Shown here one piece after another: positions 48,541 through 62,142 of a stretch of DNA of 64,000 nt; position 1 is the first letter of the stretch; each line of letters begins with the position of its first letter. The translations under genes were made by a program, and so were the position numbers. The DNA comes from Mucidula mucida (Eukaryota; Basidiomycota; Agaricomycetes; Agaricales; Physalacriaceae). The notes beneath the pieces are model-generated. The model made no database searches, was not told the origin of the DNA, and worked only from the letters and a program-made list of their open reading frames with translations. Location: the NCBI GenBank assembly GCA_015501055.1, contig JADNYV010000160.1, positions 21,451 through 85,450 on the forward strand, given 5' to 3'.

Positions 48541-49640
48541 GGCCTCTACCGGGGCATACCCATCTCCAACGCCACTGTCAACGTCTTCATCATACACCCT
48601 GGCGATTTAGTCAAGATACCTGCTTACCTTGTGTTGAGGCGAGTCGTCGAGGGATATGAGGATTGGTGCTCCCGTACATACCTTTCTCTTTGAACACGAG
48701 AAGGGAAAGGCCTTGGTATTCGATGTTGGAGCTAAGAAAGATGGGACGGCTTTCTTTGGGCAGTTATTTTTGAGGATCTTTCAAAACAGCTGGTAAAGAA
48801 TGAGATTAAGGCGGCTATCTGAGGGTGCGAAGATTCTTGAATGGGTATTTTGTGATACTCACGCCTGAAACAGTCATATCCATCTTGATAACATCAGCGA
48901 CATGGCCACCGTCGACGGCTGGGCTAGTGGTTAGCGCTGAGACTAGGGTGAAGACTAATCCGACGTTTAAAGATGCTCCAACAAATCCGACTTGTGCATC
49001 TCATGGCTGACTTTGGAGACGGGAGCTTCCGTGTATATCAACAAGTGCACTCGAATTCTACACAAAACGGACTTCTATATCCTGCCTCCCTCGCATTAAT
49101 ACCTACGACGTTTGTTCTCCTCGGCGGGGACTGTCACGCCCCTTCGCTCGCGTCCCACGTCGTGACTTCATCTGTCTCCGCGAAACCTGTCGGCGCATGT
49201 GGGTCGACGTCCATGGTGATCGTGCCGACTGACAGAGCGTCGATATACGTCAACGGCATTGTTGAAGCGGCGAAAATCACGCCGCGACGCGCATCCGGAT
49301 GAGTTGACCCACCATGCGCGCGGCGGGGAGGAGGATGTTGGCGGGATGATAAAGCTTGAAGGAAAAGTTGATGCGCCGCTTTTTTGGTGTTTAGGTTGAT
49401 GCGGCGAATGTCTGAAACAGGGCTATGTGGCAGATGTGCTCGTCGACATCACTCGACGTGGCGCAGACGGACAGAGCGCGCGACATTATGCGCTCGCCTA
49501 TGATTTTTCTTCGTGTCCGTGATGGAACGAACTCTGGCGCGCAGATGGTGATCAACGTCATGAACGCGGGTACGAGTTTACTATCGGGACCTTGCATGCC
49601 GCGGGGAAGAGAATTTCCAGAATCGTGTCGGCGATGTGAA
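48541..49640 (+). pseudogene. Decayed metallo-beta-lactamase-fold hydrolase
   Basis: Fragments of a fungal metallo-beta-lactamase-like (lactonase-type) gene appear in order but in shifting frames: IPISNATVNVFIIHPGDLVK, then APVHTFLFEHEKGKALVFDV (with GAKKDG), TNPTFKDAP, FGDGSFRVYQ and TTFVLLGGDC. Frame changes at about 48563 and 48662 are not explained by introns. The region where HxHxDH zinc ligands are expected reads ITSATWPPSTAG, without histidines. The gene is therefore most likely dead. Confidence 0.65.
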
Positions 49641-50576
49641 ATGGTTGAGAGCCCGTTGCGGTTACATCTCCTTCCATGAGATAAGTATTCGCATCCAGTG
49701 TTCCTGGGGCAGTATGAGAGATGTAGGTGGGTCTAGGAGCGACGAAAATGTTCTCTTGATCATGAAGTGTGCACTGTTGCCGACTGCAAGTGGGTCACGT
49801 CACTGCGTTAATGTGATGCCGCGATTGATTGAGAAACTGGAAAGTGGTGTAAGATGTACATCTTGTCCATAAAGTTGTAGGTGAGACCGAGTCAAGTACC
49901 TTGTAACTCTCATTTCTTCTGTAAGTCGATGTTTTGTGGCAGTGGAATGCAGCGTCCTCTAGCAAAAGAAAATGTCGGATGACCTCTCAGCGCACGACGG
50001 CTCATGGTTGTGGAGATGCTTCCAAGAATGGAGTGGGACTGGAAGGTGTCAGAGCGTTAACTTGCTATGTAGAGAAGATTGTATCAGATTAGTACCAAGG
50101 AAATACTACACAATGTAAATATCCATAAGCAGTTGTCTGCGAGCCAGAGGAAGCGAGGAGAACAGAAAGTGCCGACTAACGAGGCGCACAGCCTTGCCTG
50201 AAACCCATCAGAAGGAAAGATTTGATGTGGGAGAGGGATAAATAATGGGTGTTAGGTCCAGGAAAGAGTGTGTACATCGAAATGGAGGTGTGATGCCAGC
50301 ATCAACGACAAGTGCACAACATCTTAAATTTTTCGGGCGATACTCCGGATACTAAATTGATGGGGGTGGCATGGCCGCGAGCGGTGACGCGGGTGCGCTG
50401 AGTCTGTAGATGGCTCGAGGTGAATTCGTAGCCCCGCTATACGACACCGTTACATGATCGAAGGTTGGATTTTTGTATACGGGCTCTGCTCCTTCCGCCA
50501 CACTACTACAAAATCGTCTCAGTACCAACTCTCAGAATAGGAAACCAAAGCTCGAAACGTAATGGATACTTGCTCC
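49641..50576. other. No gene recognised
   Basis: Downstream flank of the pheromone receptor gene. Both strands were scanned for short ORFs ending in a CaaX box, as expected for pheromone precursors; none was found. Confidence 0.4.
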
Positions 50577-51899
50577 TCATTGCCCTTCAACGGCCATAAA
50601 TCCAATCTCCGTCCTGATAGTTTCGTCTTCTCGAGTCGGATTGCCAAATTCTATTCTGAAAGAACGACCACACGAGGGCAGCACAGCGTCCAAAGCGCGT
50701 CGATAGTGACCACGTGCTTCTCCAGTGAGCCCAATCGTGATGAAGAAGATGAGGGCTGAGAACGGGAACAAGTAGCGTTCGACCTCGACCTCGAGCGCAA
50801 AGCCAGTTCTGGTCTGCCACACCACTGCGGGGTAGACATAGATTACGTTGAAGGCGAAGTGTGTTTCCTCCCAACTGATCCACGGAACGAGGGACGCCGC
50901 GTTCATACAGAAGACGTATAGAGTGATTGGGACCTTGAAGATAATGTCGGCGATAGCTATGAACATCAGACGTGTATAACGGCCGGCTGTCAGACCGCGG
51001 TGGGCAGAAAGCATCCTGTCGAAGGTCTTTTGGCGCTTTCGGAAAAGAATGAGGTTGAGGACTATGCAAAGAATTAGTGGTGTGAAAGTCATAATGGAGA
51101 CACACGCACCACTGTAGACCGCTGAAATGAACCCCAGGACGACGGGCCACGAGCTGACGAGAAGCAGCGCAACCCAGGTATTGACCACAACAGAATGGCA
51201 GTCTATATTCTCGTATATAACATAACGTTGGCCTTGAGGGATGTACGCTAGTAGTCTGAAACTTTAGCAGTCAACCCATGGATGAGATCGAAATACTCAC
51301 CTACGACTCCTTGAGCAATAGGGACAAGAATACATAGGCAAAGATCGAAAATCAATTCGCCACGCCGCTAAGCCACGATGTCAAACTTGTGTACAGCCTC
51401 TAAGTGAGACAGAATCACACCTGTTTGATAGTTCTTTTCAGCGGATCCAACGATGCGATGTAATACAGGCGGCGGCTGATACACAACATGGACACCGGGA
51501 TAGCGACAATCAACCCGACCATTATATGCGTAGCTAGAAGCGGCTCGTCAATACAGCTCTCTCTGAAATAAAGCGCGAACATGCTAATATCGCACCAGAC
51601 AGGCGCCATGTCACGGTACCTGCCGTTCCATGCTATCGAGCTTATGAAAGTAATAAAGCAGCCAATGGCGGTCCAGATCATGTAGGCGCAGGTGCCGACG
51701 TTCCAAGCTGTCGGCGAGGATTCCTGGCGCCGCCAGAGATGTGGACCCACCTTGGAGATGCCATGGTAAAGGGAGGATAACGAGAACGAGTCCAAGGAAT
51801 GAAAAGAGGGTGAAGAGCCAGTTGGGGGGATATGCTATGATGATCACGGTGTTTGGTGCCAATAACGAACGAAGAAGTGGGGTCAACAGAGGAAAGCAT
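50577..51899 (-). CDS. Ste3-type pheromone receptor (GPCR)
   Basis: A seven-transmembrane fungal pheromone receptor, the class encoded at the basidiomycete B (P/R) mating locus and by non-mating paralogues. Exons read LFTLFSFLGLVLVILPLPWH, then AWNVGTCAYMIWTAIGCF, NGRYRDMAPVWCDI, HIMVGLIVAIPVSMLCISRR and LIFDLCLCILVPIAQGVV. Next are AYIPQGQRYVIYENIDCH, NTWVALLLVSSWPVVLGFIS, the third-loop exon KRQKTFDRMLSAHRGLTAGR, and PWISWEETHFAFN. The C-tail is short, ending GFMAVEGQ. Introns splice in phase, one with a GC donor after CDI. The first exon is uncertain: ATG 51899 needs a very short intron, while an open frame from ATG 52054 adds an unusual 75-residue leader. Confidence 0.88.
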
Positions 51900-52654
51900 G
51901 GACCTTGGGTGGGATATATGTGTAGCGGAGGCAACGTAAGTGGAACGTCTCTCTCACAGACTATCTTTTCCCCCTTGATGAATTTGTTCGGAACACAAGG
52001 AAGAGAATTCAATCGTTCCCAAGGCATACTGTCTTGTCGAGATGAGGTCGGCATTTCTCAGGGGGCGTAATTGAAAAGCAACTCAATACAGAGTAGATAC
52101 ACTGTACCCGGTTGTGTATAAAGAAGATTGTACTTGGGTCGCCGGCATGAGCGATTCCAACCGAGAGCTCATTCTCCAGAAAGGTGCCGGTCCCAGTGCG
52201 AAGCCTTCAAACGTTTTCCGTTCCAGCCTCGGGGTTCATTACCAGTTGGTTTTGATACTCAAAAGATTCTTGTCCTACATGTTGGAGGCGACTTCGTTCC
52301 GTGAAGGAAGGCGTGAAGGATGCATGACTGGTACTCTAGCCAAGGACATTGTGATGTGGGCAATGCGAAGTAAGTCATTCAAAGAGGGCTCAGTAGGCGA
52401 TAAGTTCCGATAACGAGCCAAAAGGGATCAAAAAGGAGATGTGCACGATGGTGGGGTAGTAGCAATGATAGCGATAAGATAAGATGAAGATGCCTCTGCT
52501 CATGGTGTGCCAAACGCAAGCTAAACCCACATGTACTGCCTCTAGAAAGACATTATTCAAAAATGTGCGCTGTACCCGCCACCCCAGCGATCGTCTCAAA
52601 TCAGCTATTATTACACAAAGCAACAGATCAACAAAACGTAGTACACTGTCCATT
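51900..52654. other. Intergenic between receptor and helicase genes
   Basis: Contains the receptor promoter and the 3' end of the helicase gene. Frames on the plus strand (for example 52114-52413) have no domain. No CaaX-type pheromone precursor was found. Confidence 0.4.
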
Positions 52655-55600
52655 TCAATCGTAGTATTCGAACCCGCCTTCGTCAAGCCTCACATCCGGC
52701 TTCGGCTTTCGCTTATGACGGTAAGCACGCATAGTGAGAATTCCCCTGACGCCGATAGCGAGCTCTTCCGACAATTCAGGTGTAAGTTGGAATGGCAGGT
52801 CGGACAACACCTCATTCGCCCTCCCAACCACCTTCCTAAGCTCCAGGACGTCGCGTCTCACGTGAACGTCCGCAGTCGGCTGGAGCGACTTCTCCAGGTC
52901 GAATAACGCTCTTCCCGATCGACTGCGGATCAACGTGAGTGTTTTGAAGCAGAAGTGACTGTACAATCAGAAACCTACTTGGTCTTACTCAACAAGTCGT
53001 CCAGCTCCTCCATCTCCTGCGACTCCGCGTTGGTCAGCTTCTTCTTCGTACGATTCTTAAGCGCCAGGCACTCGGATTTGGCGTAATCGACACAGGTAAG
53101 GATGCTGACGAGCGGGCCGAGGAAGATATACCGATACGATCCAGTCAACCCCACACTCATGCATGTGTTGTACAGGTGATTCTTCAAACCCGCTATACCA
53201 TCTTTTGCGAATCCTCTGCGACGAGCCATTACACTCCTGTAGAGATTCTGGATGAGTAACGCGGCAGCATGTTCTTCGGGCGACGGTGGAGTCATTTCCG
53301 GCATATCGAGGGCCTCAGTGGGCTGGTCATCGTTTTCATCAGGCTCATCCGCTGTCTCTTCTAAATGTTCTTCTTGCACAACGGGCTGGGATATCTGCTG
53401 TGCTGATGGAACGGCTTGTTCAGTTTGAGAAATAGGCCGGGTTTCGGCGGAAGTCACTGGGCGATCTCGAAGTAACGAGCGAATATCGTCCGCACGGTCA
53501 TAGAATATCTTGCAGATGCCGCCTTCAGCTTGGGACGCTGACATTCTCGTCCTTTCTAGAAGCTGAATCATGTCGTCCGCGGAATCGTCTTCGAGTGAAC
53601 GACGCGTGGCTTTGGCCAAGGCCATCCAGTTTTCGTTCGCGGCGTAGACGAATCTGTCATGATGTTAGGAGTCATACTCGGATAACAACTTTGTTCTTAC
53701 TTGGAATACAGCCTATGCGGTCGGCCGAAATTCCCAAGCCGTGCAACAGCCTTTCTTATCTTCTCACGAAGCGCATCGTTGAGAGTGTTGCAGCCAACTA
53801 GAATAGTATTAACCATCAACATTGATCGCCAGATAAGTTGGTGACTTACGAAGACACATTGCGCGGACCCTATAAGTTGTAAGTTGTCGAAAGGACAAAG
53901 AATGGCTTCTTGACTTACAGCCGGAAGATGAACAGGTTACGGACAATTGCAGGAGAATTGTACATGTTTCGATTGACGCCATAAATGAGATAATCTGCGA
54001 TATTTCAGAGGAGAAGTTGTAATATGAATGACACAGCCATACCTGCACCAGCGCCAGTATACAGCTGCTCCAAAAGGACGGTCATGCAGTCAGGGATGTG
54101 CCAGAAAATGTTGGTGCGAATAGTCGGGTTGAAATAGGGCGCGTCAATCTCGAAGTATTTTAGTAGCCAAGTTCGCGGTAGGGTGACGTTGTGGAAGCTG
54201 CCTTTCCTGGTACAGAAACATAGGATGAAGGAAGAGCATAGAAAATCAACATAGTCGCATAGGACGGAGATGTCGACCGGCAAGTTCTTTTCGACGATAT
54301 AGCTATGTAAGCGTAAGATTAGTCTTAGCTGTGTATCGTTGTATTTCACTCACTGAAGTGGGAAGGCACCTCTGCCCGTTTGATGGGCAAGCGAGAGTAA
54401 CAGGTCCTCGTACATGTTCTGCGAAGTATGACCAGAGTCGACCTGGTAGCTATATTGCAGGTATCGAGATGGCACTTCCTCTACGCGGGAAAATTGACTT
54501 TGAAAGAGGTAATTCTTCGCAAGTAGCTGCTCGCGATCGAACATGAACGCCATAACGGAGAGACGCATAATACGTCTGAGAAATGTGGTGTGAGGATGGA
54601 AGCTCTGCGAGAACGCGAGAGTCTGTATCCAAGATCGCAAGACTGTCATCGCCTCGGTCGCTTCTGGGATGGAGGATATATCCAAGTCAACAATAGTGCC
54701 CAAGGAGTGATGCGGGGGATAGAGCGCGTTATAGAGGCGCTCAACCAAAAACCTAGAAGTAATCAGTATCAAGCAAGATAATGGAATATGTTCATACCTC
54801 GGTGACAGCGACTGCTCATCACTCTCAAGGGTGAAGGTTGCGTTATTACAAAGCCACCGGAAGATCAGGATTTGTTGTAGATGAGCTCGGACGCGCTGAG
54901 CGTAATAGTTGGCAGGAATATCGCATTCCAATAGATGCTCATCTGGACATGCGACACGCGGGCATGCACCCGAGAACATGTAGGAGAGGCAGGGGGTGAA
55001 CGCCCGAGCGTTCCAGCATACTTCGTTCATGCCGGTAGCTATAGTTCTCAGCCGCAAAGACAATATTTGGCGGAACTGGACATGAAAGTCTGCAACAGAC
55101 ATCTCCGGCGAATATCCACGCCCTAGTCGAAGTAGCTCACGGTGCAGAAAGACTGCCGAGATAGGCGCCGAGACCTTGTTTTCCGAGATTCGCGAAACAC
55201 CAAAAAGACGTCGTAGAGAGGCATCATTGATGGCATCCGGATGAAAGGCGGCTTTGGAAAGCAACGCGACATATGAAAGAAAAACCGCCAGTTTCCGAAC
55301 CATTTCGGTTAATGGAGCAGATTGAAGGCTCACACGGGTTGAAAAGACGTGATCAAGGCAGTGTAGTGCAGAAGCGGGATCTTTCTCTGCCAAGAATCCT
55401 CGACTCAATTCAACCAATGCGGGTCGCGAATAGGTAGCAATTGCACGGAACATGGCAAGCTTATGAACAGTTCATTAGCGTACAGATGGAATATCATTTA
55501 TCGCTGCATACCTGTTTCACGTAAGCCGGAGATATACTGCGTATGTCGTCGGGCACTAAAGCTAGAAGGTTTTGTACACGAGGATCCGTCCGCACCATAG

Positions 55601-58600
55601 AACATGGTCTGCCAAATGAACAGTAGGACCACAGGCCTTCCACAATACAGTCGAGTCCTCGCTGCATTCCAACAGAGTTTTCGGGATCCTGCAAAAAGAG
55701 GGAAATGGCAACATCGCGTCGACCATCGGCGTAGTGGAGTTCGGCAGCTGCCACGGTATCGCCACGCATCACTAGAATATCAGCTCGTGCCATTCCCAGG
55801 TCACGCTCGTCCAAGTACTCCAGCACTTCCTCAGTTGAATCGAAAAGCCGGCATCCCTTACTGTAGGAAGTTAAGTCGATCTATATTAAGACTGGTACTG
55901 CGCCACGTACTCAATCTCCCGAGCATCGAAGTAGGCGAGACGTGCACGTTTGACGATGCTGTCAACAATCTTCACATCCATCGCGTCTCGAGAGGTCTCA
56001 ACGACATCCAGCGCTTCATCGAACTTCTTCAGGTCCCGATACAATTCTCCCGAGCGAGTGAAATTTCCGGCTAGGCGATGAACGTACGCCGCCCGCTCCA
56101 TGTTGTTGCCTTCTTCGAAACAAGCAGCACTGTTCTTCAGGTACACGAGGCGGGTTTCATCAGATTCCGCCTCTGCGCAATCATAGAATGCCTGTCCAGC
56201 CTCACTGAAAGCAAGGTGACATTCGCGAAGTTGTTGCTTCGTTTTCGGGATCAGCCGCGCCTTCTGGCGCTTGTAGTAAGCGCCCGCTATGGCCGCCCAT
56301 TTGGGAAGATTTGCCCGCGTAAAACAGTGCCATGCCTGCCCGTATCTCTGTTGATGGAATAGTTCATGTCCTTGGGCAATCCATTCTTCTGGTCTGGAAG
56401 AAGTCGCAAGTTGAGGAGCCTCTTTTCCAGGGGCGTAATTGTCCACAAGCCCGCGACTGGTCCAATACGTCTAGATTCATGTCAAGCCTTGCTTGGTGCG
56501 CGTTGAGACCCTTACCCTTATCGGGCGGCCTTTTTTAGAGCCGTCCGCTATCCAAACATTTTCTCGAGCTCGGGTAATGGCAACATAAAGGGACTTCAGC
56601 TAGAACCATCATTATAAGTTTCAGCCCAGAAACTGATTGAGTAACCTACCTCGTAACAGACGCTAGCATGTCGAATGCTATTGAAGGCTGGCGCAGGTTC
56701 TTGCTGGCCCACTTGTCTCCAGTCGTCTATCGCATTGAGGACGACCCGCCAAGCACTATCAGTGATGCCGGAATCGCTGAAGAAGTTGTACAAGAGCACC
56801 TGGAAAGTGTAAGCCAAACAAAGTTACAGTCACTAGGAACCTACATCATTGAACTCGAGACCTTTGCTCTCGTAGATGGTCCTACACGAGATCAATAATG
56901 ATAACAGGGTTTCGGACGGCAAGACTGACATCACAACCCCGACCTTTCCAACCTTCTCCTCCAGGAGTTCCTTAGCGCGCTCGTCTCGTACCAAAATGCC
57001 TGGAACTTTTCAGTATAGACCAATTGAACGTCGGATGATCAACTCACATTGGTGTGCCCCAAATTCCACCTTATTGCCCGCATCGCCGAAAATGAACTGC
57101 TCTAGCTCCTTGCCGTCATCGTTACTGAAAAACACCGGTCTGCAGCCATCTACAATTCCGACCTCCGGCGACAGTCTATCAATCGAATTAGGCCAAAATC
57201 GAGTGATGAGATCGATGACAGAGTGCGCGCAGTCAACGATTCCCGCGTGAGACCTGTAGTTGACGGCCAGTTGGAAGAGTTCTGGGTCCGCGACATGCGT
57301 GACCGCGACGTTCGGTGACTGGCTCTGATTCTGGCGGTTCTGATTCTAGGAAAACATGAGCTCTTGTTACAGAAAGAGGCAACGAGGACCCACCTCTATT
57401 CGGAATAGGAAGGCTTTGAGGTCATCTAACCGGAACGCGCTTCCGATAGAGATCGCTTGGGCTGTGTCGCCCGCCCAGAAGAGGCCATGAGGGTTTGAAC
57501 AAAGAGCGCGCAGAACTGGAACCATTGTTTAGTCGTTCATGACTCGATTCAGATGGGACACATACTCATCGCATCGATCAGTAAGTTGTCCTGGACTTCG
57601 TCGACATATCTGGTGGGACTGTCAATCACTTGCGCCTCTAGTAAGGTGTGTACGAACAGATGATCAATTCGTGTTCCCGGGACACCCAACTCTTCGAGGT
57701 ATCGCAATATTTGGTGCGTGCTAACAAGCTTGAGTGACAAGGTATACGATAACCCATGACTACACACCGGTCAGCAGAATCATAACCGTTGTTCTCCATC
57801 TTCAGCTTGAGGTAGGACTCGAAGAGTCCATAGACATCTGGCGTGCGACCTTCCAACGTTGAATGTTGACTACTCAAATGCTCGTAATCTTGTAAACTGA
57901 GGTACCGCTTCTCTTTCGTGAGCGTCTCCTCCGAACCCTTAATCATGCCTATACATTTTGTATGAGTATGAGAAAGGAGATGAAGACGAAGCGAAAATCC
58001 CTGTACCTAAGATCTCGCTGAAAACCAGAGCGGGATCTGATGCCAAGGTTAATGAGATTTGACGAATGAAACGGCGCACAAACACTTACCCAGTCCTTTC
58101 CGAAGGGGTTCTGGAAAATGAGCCCAATACGTTGACACGAAGTTCTTATCGAACGAGATCATGTCAGCCTTACGATAGTCCTGCCGCTTGGCCAAAATGT
58201 CAGCTTCTAGTAGGTCGCACAACTGACAACACAATCGTTAATGCGGACTTAGACGCTGACATACGAAGAGCGTACTGCATCGTATGTAATGAAGAGAGGG
58301 AAGTGCTTGTCTTCCAGCTCGCTATACTTTTCTGGGAGATCCTTCCGCACTTCCCTCTCTTCTTGCGGAATGAGAGAGATGCTTGTATCGCGGCCGGGCG
58401 GCGCTACGGACAAGCTCCGAAGCTCCTCCAACGTTTTCGATGCGTGCGTCAACGATGTCGACAGTTTCTCAAAATAATCCTGAACCTTGGTCGCGAGATG
58501 GCGCGACTTTGTGACAAAGACTTGGCGAGGCCGTGATCCGCCATTGCCGACCAAGTGGTGAGTGCGCTCGATGAGAAGCATCTTGAAAAGCATGGTTGTG

Positions 58601-60844
58601 GTCTTTCTGTTCAACGTTTTATTGAGTAGGCGATTAGTAAACCTTGTGTGAACGGGACGAACCCAGTACCACTGCGGCCGATAACATAACACGACGTCGG
58701 GTGCTCGATAATCTTCTTTTCTTGAGAGCTGCAGATGGCAATTAGGCATGCAGTGAGCGCCTGTTCACACTTACGAGACCAAATGAGGCAACGTCATCTC
58801 CACGTCGGCCATGATTCCTAGAGAAAGCTTTATTGGTGGAAAAAACACAAAGCCAGCCGGGTATGCTCACCATCGAGAAATGGCTGTTCTTGTCAGCTTC
58901 CGTTGATAGCTATAGCTAACGGTACACACCTTGGAGAACGTGACAAACTTCTCCACGCTGAAACCGAAAAGCGTGTTCATATCAAATCTATCAGGATAGA
59001 AAGCGTACGCACACAACTCGGGAAAGGACCTAGTCAACAGTTAGAAGTCCGTGCACTAAAGGTAAAGCTTCACGTTACCATGGTAGAGTCGTTCGAAACT
59101 ACATCCGGCAAGCTCGCGACCTCTGCCGGTAAAACTTCAGGGAGCGCCGGGAAGGTCGCGGGCACAAGCACATTCTTCTCGCCCGCGAGCGTCGACGTCA
59201 TGCGTACCGCACAACTACGCCACGTCGATCAACTGACAACGTTGAAAAGCTAAAGCGCACACTCACTGCTCTCGATAAAGGGTGCCTTTCTTGCGCAATT
59301 GACTGCTGATGGCAGCCCGAAGTCGGTTGTCCATCTGCGTATGCGTGCAAATATCGAAAATCTTGATGGCTAACGAGACGGTCAGTTTACATGCTGTCTG
59401 AAGCCGGAGTCCATTACCCTGTTGTTCGGCCTGCAAGGGATGTAATGTGAACCAAGGATGGAATGATGGATTGAAACGACGAACCTCATTGTCTGTCGGG
59501 ATCAAGTCTATTTGATACTACGGATGGTGATCAATCGGTGAGAAACCAACTTAAGCTGTCAACACGCACGATGATCCTTAAATCCCGAGACAGCTTGGCC
59601 TCGAAGACAGCGACATCAGAGGACGAAAACCCGCTCAGGCGTTTCTGATTGTCCTCCGAAAAGTGACCCATTGACAACTCCCTATCAGTTTGTCAGCAAA
59701 CGACTTCCAAGGAGACGCCTGTGGAGATGTACTTGATCTTCTTGACTATGATGTCAAACGCAGCCGGGCGTTTCTTCCTCGCACGCCTAAGCACGTTTTG
59801 CACGCTGTTGCGCACAATAATCTTCCACGCTCCGAAACCATCTGGACTATCGAAATGGAGGGCGCTATGAGACAAAGTCAACTGTCGGAGACGCGACGAA
59901 ATGATCATCCAACTTACGACTTCATAGGCTGAATGAACGGGTACACAGAGCCTGGGGCAGCGGGACTCTGATTGTCAGCTTGCTCGTTCGCTTGGGTCTT
60001 GTTCTTGTTTTCCTCCGAAACGGTGGATGCTTGCGGGGGTGGAACGAAGACGGATTCCTGTTTCAAGAACGCAATGACCTTCTCGTCTTGCAGGTACCCA
60101 AAATAGAACTGTGAACACCCATGGATAAGCCTTCTACCGTATCACAAACTAAGCACCTACTTCGAGCACTTCCTTAAGCTTCTGTAGAATCTCCTCGACA
60201 ACCCGGGATACGTCTGGCGGGGACGTTGGCATAGGTACTTCCAGAGCATCGTAATATTTCGAGTCCACAGCGGGAATCATAGGCGCCGCGGCGCGCTTTG
60301 CCTGCTTAAGCTTCTTTTGGCTCGGGGCTTTCACCCGTCGCCCGGTGGGAGGTGAATTCGCCACATCGTCGTCTTGTACCTTGGGTAGCGCATATGTGCT
60401 CAATGCCCTCAGGACAATGCTGCCCGCCCGAACGATGAGATCGTTGCGGGAGAAGATGGACTTGGTTTCACGATCAGCGAGGTCATCGAAAAGAAACAAG
60501 AATGTTGAGGAGAGATTGTGTGAAATGCAGTCATGAACGCTGTCAGGGAATCCTGCAGCACTCGTAGGGTATGCCCGCATGAGGGCAGAAACAAGATACG
60601 AGGGCACATCTAGAATCGTCATGTCTGTGTCAAACATCGATGCCACATGTGGTGGAGACCTACTGGCTAGAATCAAGGCTAAAGTCGTCGGGGTTTCATT
60701 GCGTGCAGCGGTGAACACGACATTTTTGATATTCTTCTCTTGCAGAAGAGTACTAAACTCGAGGAGCGCACTGTCAACCGCATCAAGCGATTTGAGCTCG
60801 GTTCGGAGAAAGAGGTCGGGGCGGTAGGGGCAGGAGACTGTCAT
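52655..60844 (-). CDS. TRANK1-like giant UvrD-fold helicase/ATPase
   Basis: One gene of about 8.2 kb encoding an estimated 2,000-residue protein like fungal homologues of TRANK1 (TPR and ankyrin repeat-containing protein 1), with a superfamily 1 UvrD/Rep-type helicase core. From ATG 60844: a helical N-terminus (FLRTELKSLDAVDSALLEFS); QIDLIP and HTQMDNRLRAAISSQL; Walker A SGTGKTTTMLFKML, created by splicing near 58665; YLSLQDYEHLSSQHSTLEGR; Walker B-like VDEVQDNLLIDAM. Further helicase motifs are LFWAGDTAQ, NYRSHAGIV, YESKGLEFNDVLLYNFFSDS and SLYVAITRARENVWIADG. A TPR-like repeat region follows (ELFHQQRYGQAWHCFTRANL), then a long C-terminal half with an IQ-like AALLIQNLYRSVMARRRGF. It ends GGFEYYD at 52655. 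The biological role in fungi is unknown. Confidence 0.85.
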
Positions 60845-62142
60845 GGTTGGTGGGAAATCTGAACGTATGGCTACGCGTATAAGTCAGAACGCAGTCAACA
60901 AAGGAAACGATAACTGGCGTTACTTACACGAGGAAGCGGGTCGGACGCAATCAAAGGGTTCTTTTAAGCGCCCGCCAACGGAGGTTGCGATACAAAGCAC
61001 ACGAGACAAAGGTTAACAGCAATGGAGAATTCCCAATTCTCAACTAGGATGATGATCTGTCCAAACTTCGGTAAACTCTGGAGGTTTTACAGAAGGTCGG
61101 AGAGGCTGTTCAAGGTGCAACCACGGGAACGTTACGACAGATATAGTCCTCGCTCCAGGCTGTAGCCCTTGGAGTTCGACATCGCCAAATACCCATCTTC
61201 TTTCTGGCTCATGTTTGATCTCGTGTCACTGGCAAGCACTCGGCAAGCCCTTTAAAGCGTAGCTAGTTAGACATGCGTGGGTAAAGATGGTCTGGTGCAT
61301 GTCAAGATATAGGTCCGTGCTCTGTAAGTGAATTGCTAGTCTGAATGAGTAATTACCACGGTAAGATAGTAGAAGACAAGTTTGGCAGTCGATCTTTGGC
61401 ACTGTTTCTGTTCCATCCGAATGTCTGCTGGATTTCCTCGTCGTATTGGGGTAGATGGGAGAAGAAAATGAGCGGAAGATGCAAATGTGTCCTGAAGGGT
61501 TTTGGAGGAGGTCGTTTGCGGCCATTGGAACGAGAAATTAGAATGGAGTCGGCGCGACAGTGGGATTCGGAAGGAAAATCGGACGGTCACGTGCTCCTGA
61601 CTTCGGATTTCTTTCCATAAGCGAATCTGCAGCGTCTACTGAGGCTTACTCCTAGCGGTAGCTCTTTGTCTGGCTAATGCTCTGGCTCTGGATTGTCCTC
61701 TGTGTCTCATTTGCCGAACCAACTTGCAATGCACTAATCTTGCCATCGCGTCTCGTTGTCCACTGCCAGCACGCAAACTACCCGTACGAGTAAGTAGAAT
61801 GCATATTTTTTTATTATCTGAATCAATGAATACTCCTTCGTACTACCTCTGACGTCTCATACAAGTCTGCTCCAATATCCCGGCGCGAGAAGCACCTCGT
61901 GTAAGCGTATGCTTGAGCAAACGGGACTCCATTGGGTATGTCCCACAACGCCGCGGGAAGAGCAGTCACCAGTGTGATTCAGCCCGTCCGGAGTCCAATG
62001 CACTGTCCTCACAAGTCTTAGAATCTGTTGGTAGTACGCGACATGTCGCCATTGTATCCATTACACGGGGGGATTACCAGAAACTTATTCAATGTGTCCA
62101 GACTCCAAAGGCTGGAACGCACATTGACGTACCCATTGCCTA
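60845..62142. other. No gene recognised
   Basis: Upstream flank of the helicase gene, then non-coding sequence. Frames such as 61345-61620 (+) and 61913-62143 (+) show no family motif. Confidence 0.4.

Noticed and set aside
52114..52413. 99-codon plus-strand frame
   Set aside because: No domain; lies between two minus-strand genes and has no supporting signal.
49641..52654. Search for CaaX pheromone precursors near the Ste3 receptor
   Set aside because: No short frame with Cys four residues before the stop and a small or aliphatic end was found on either strand. The frame at 50562-50759 begins MDTCSS but has no CaaX end and overlaps the receptor.
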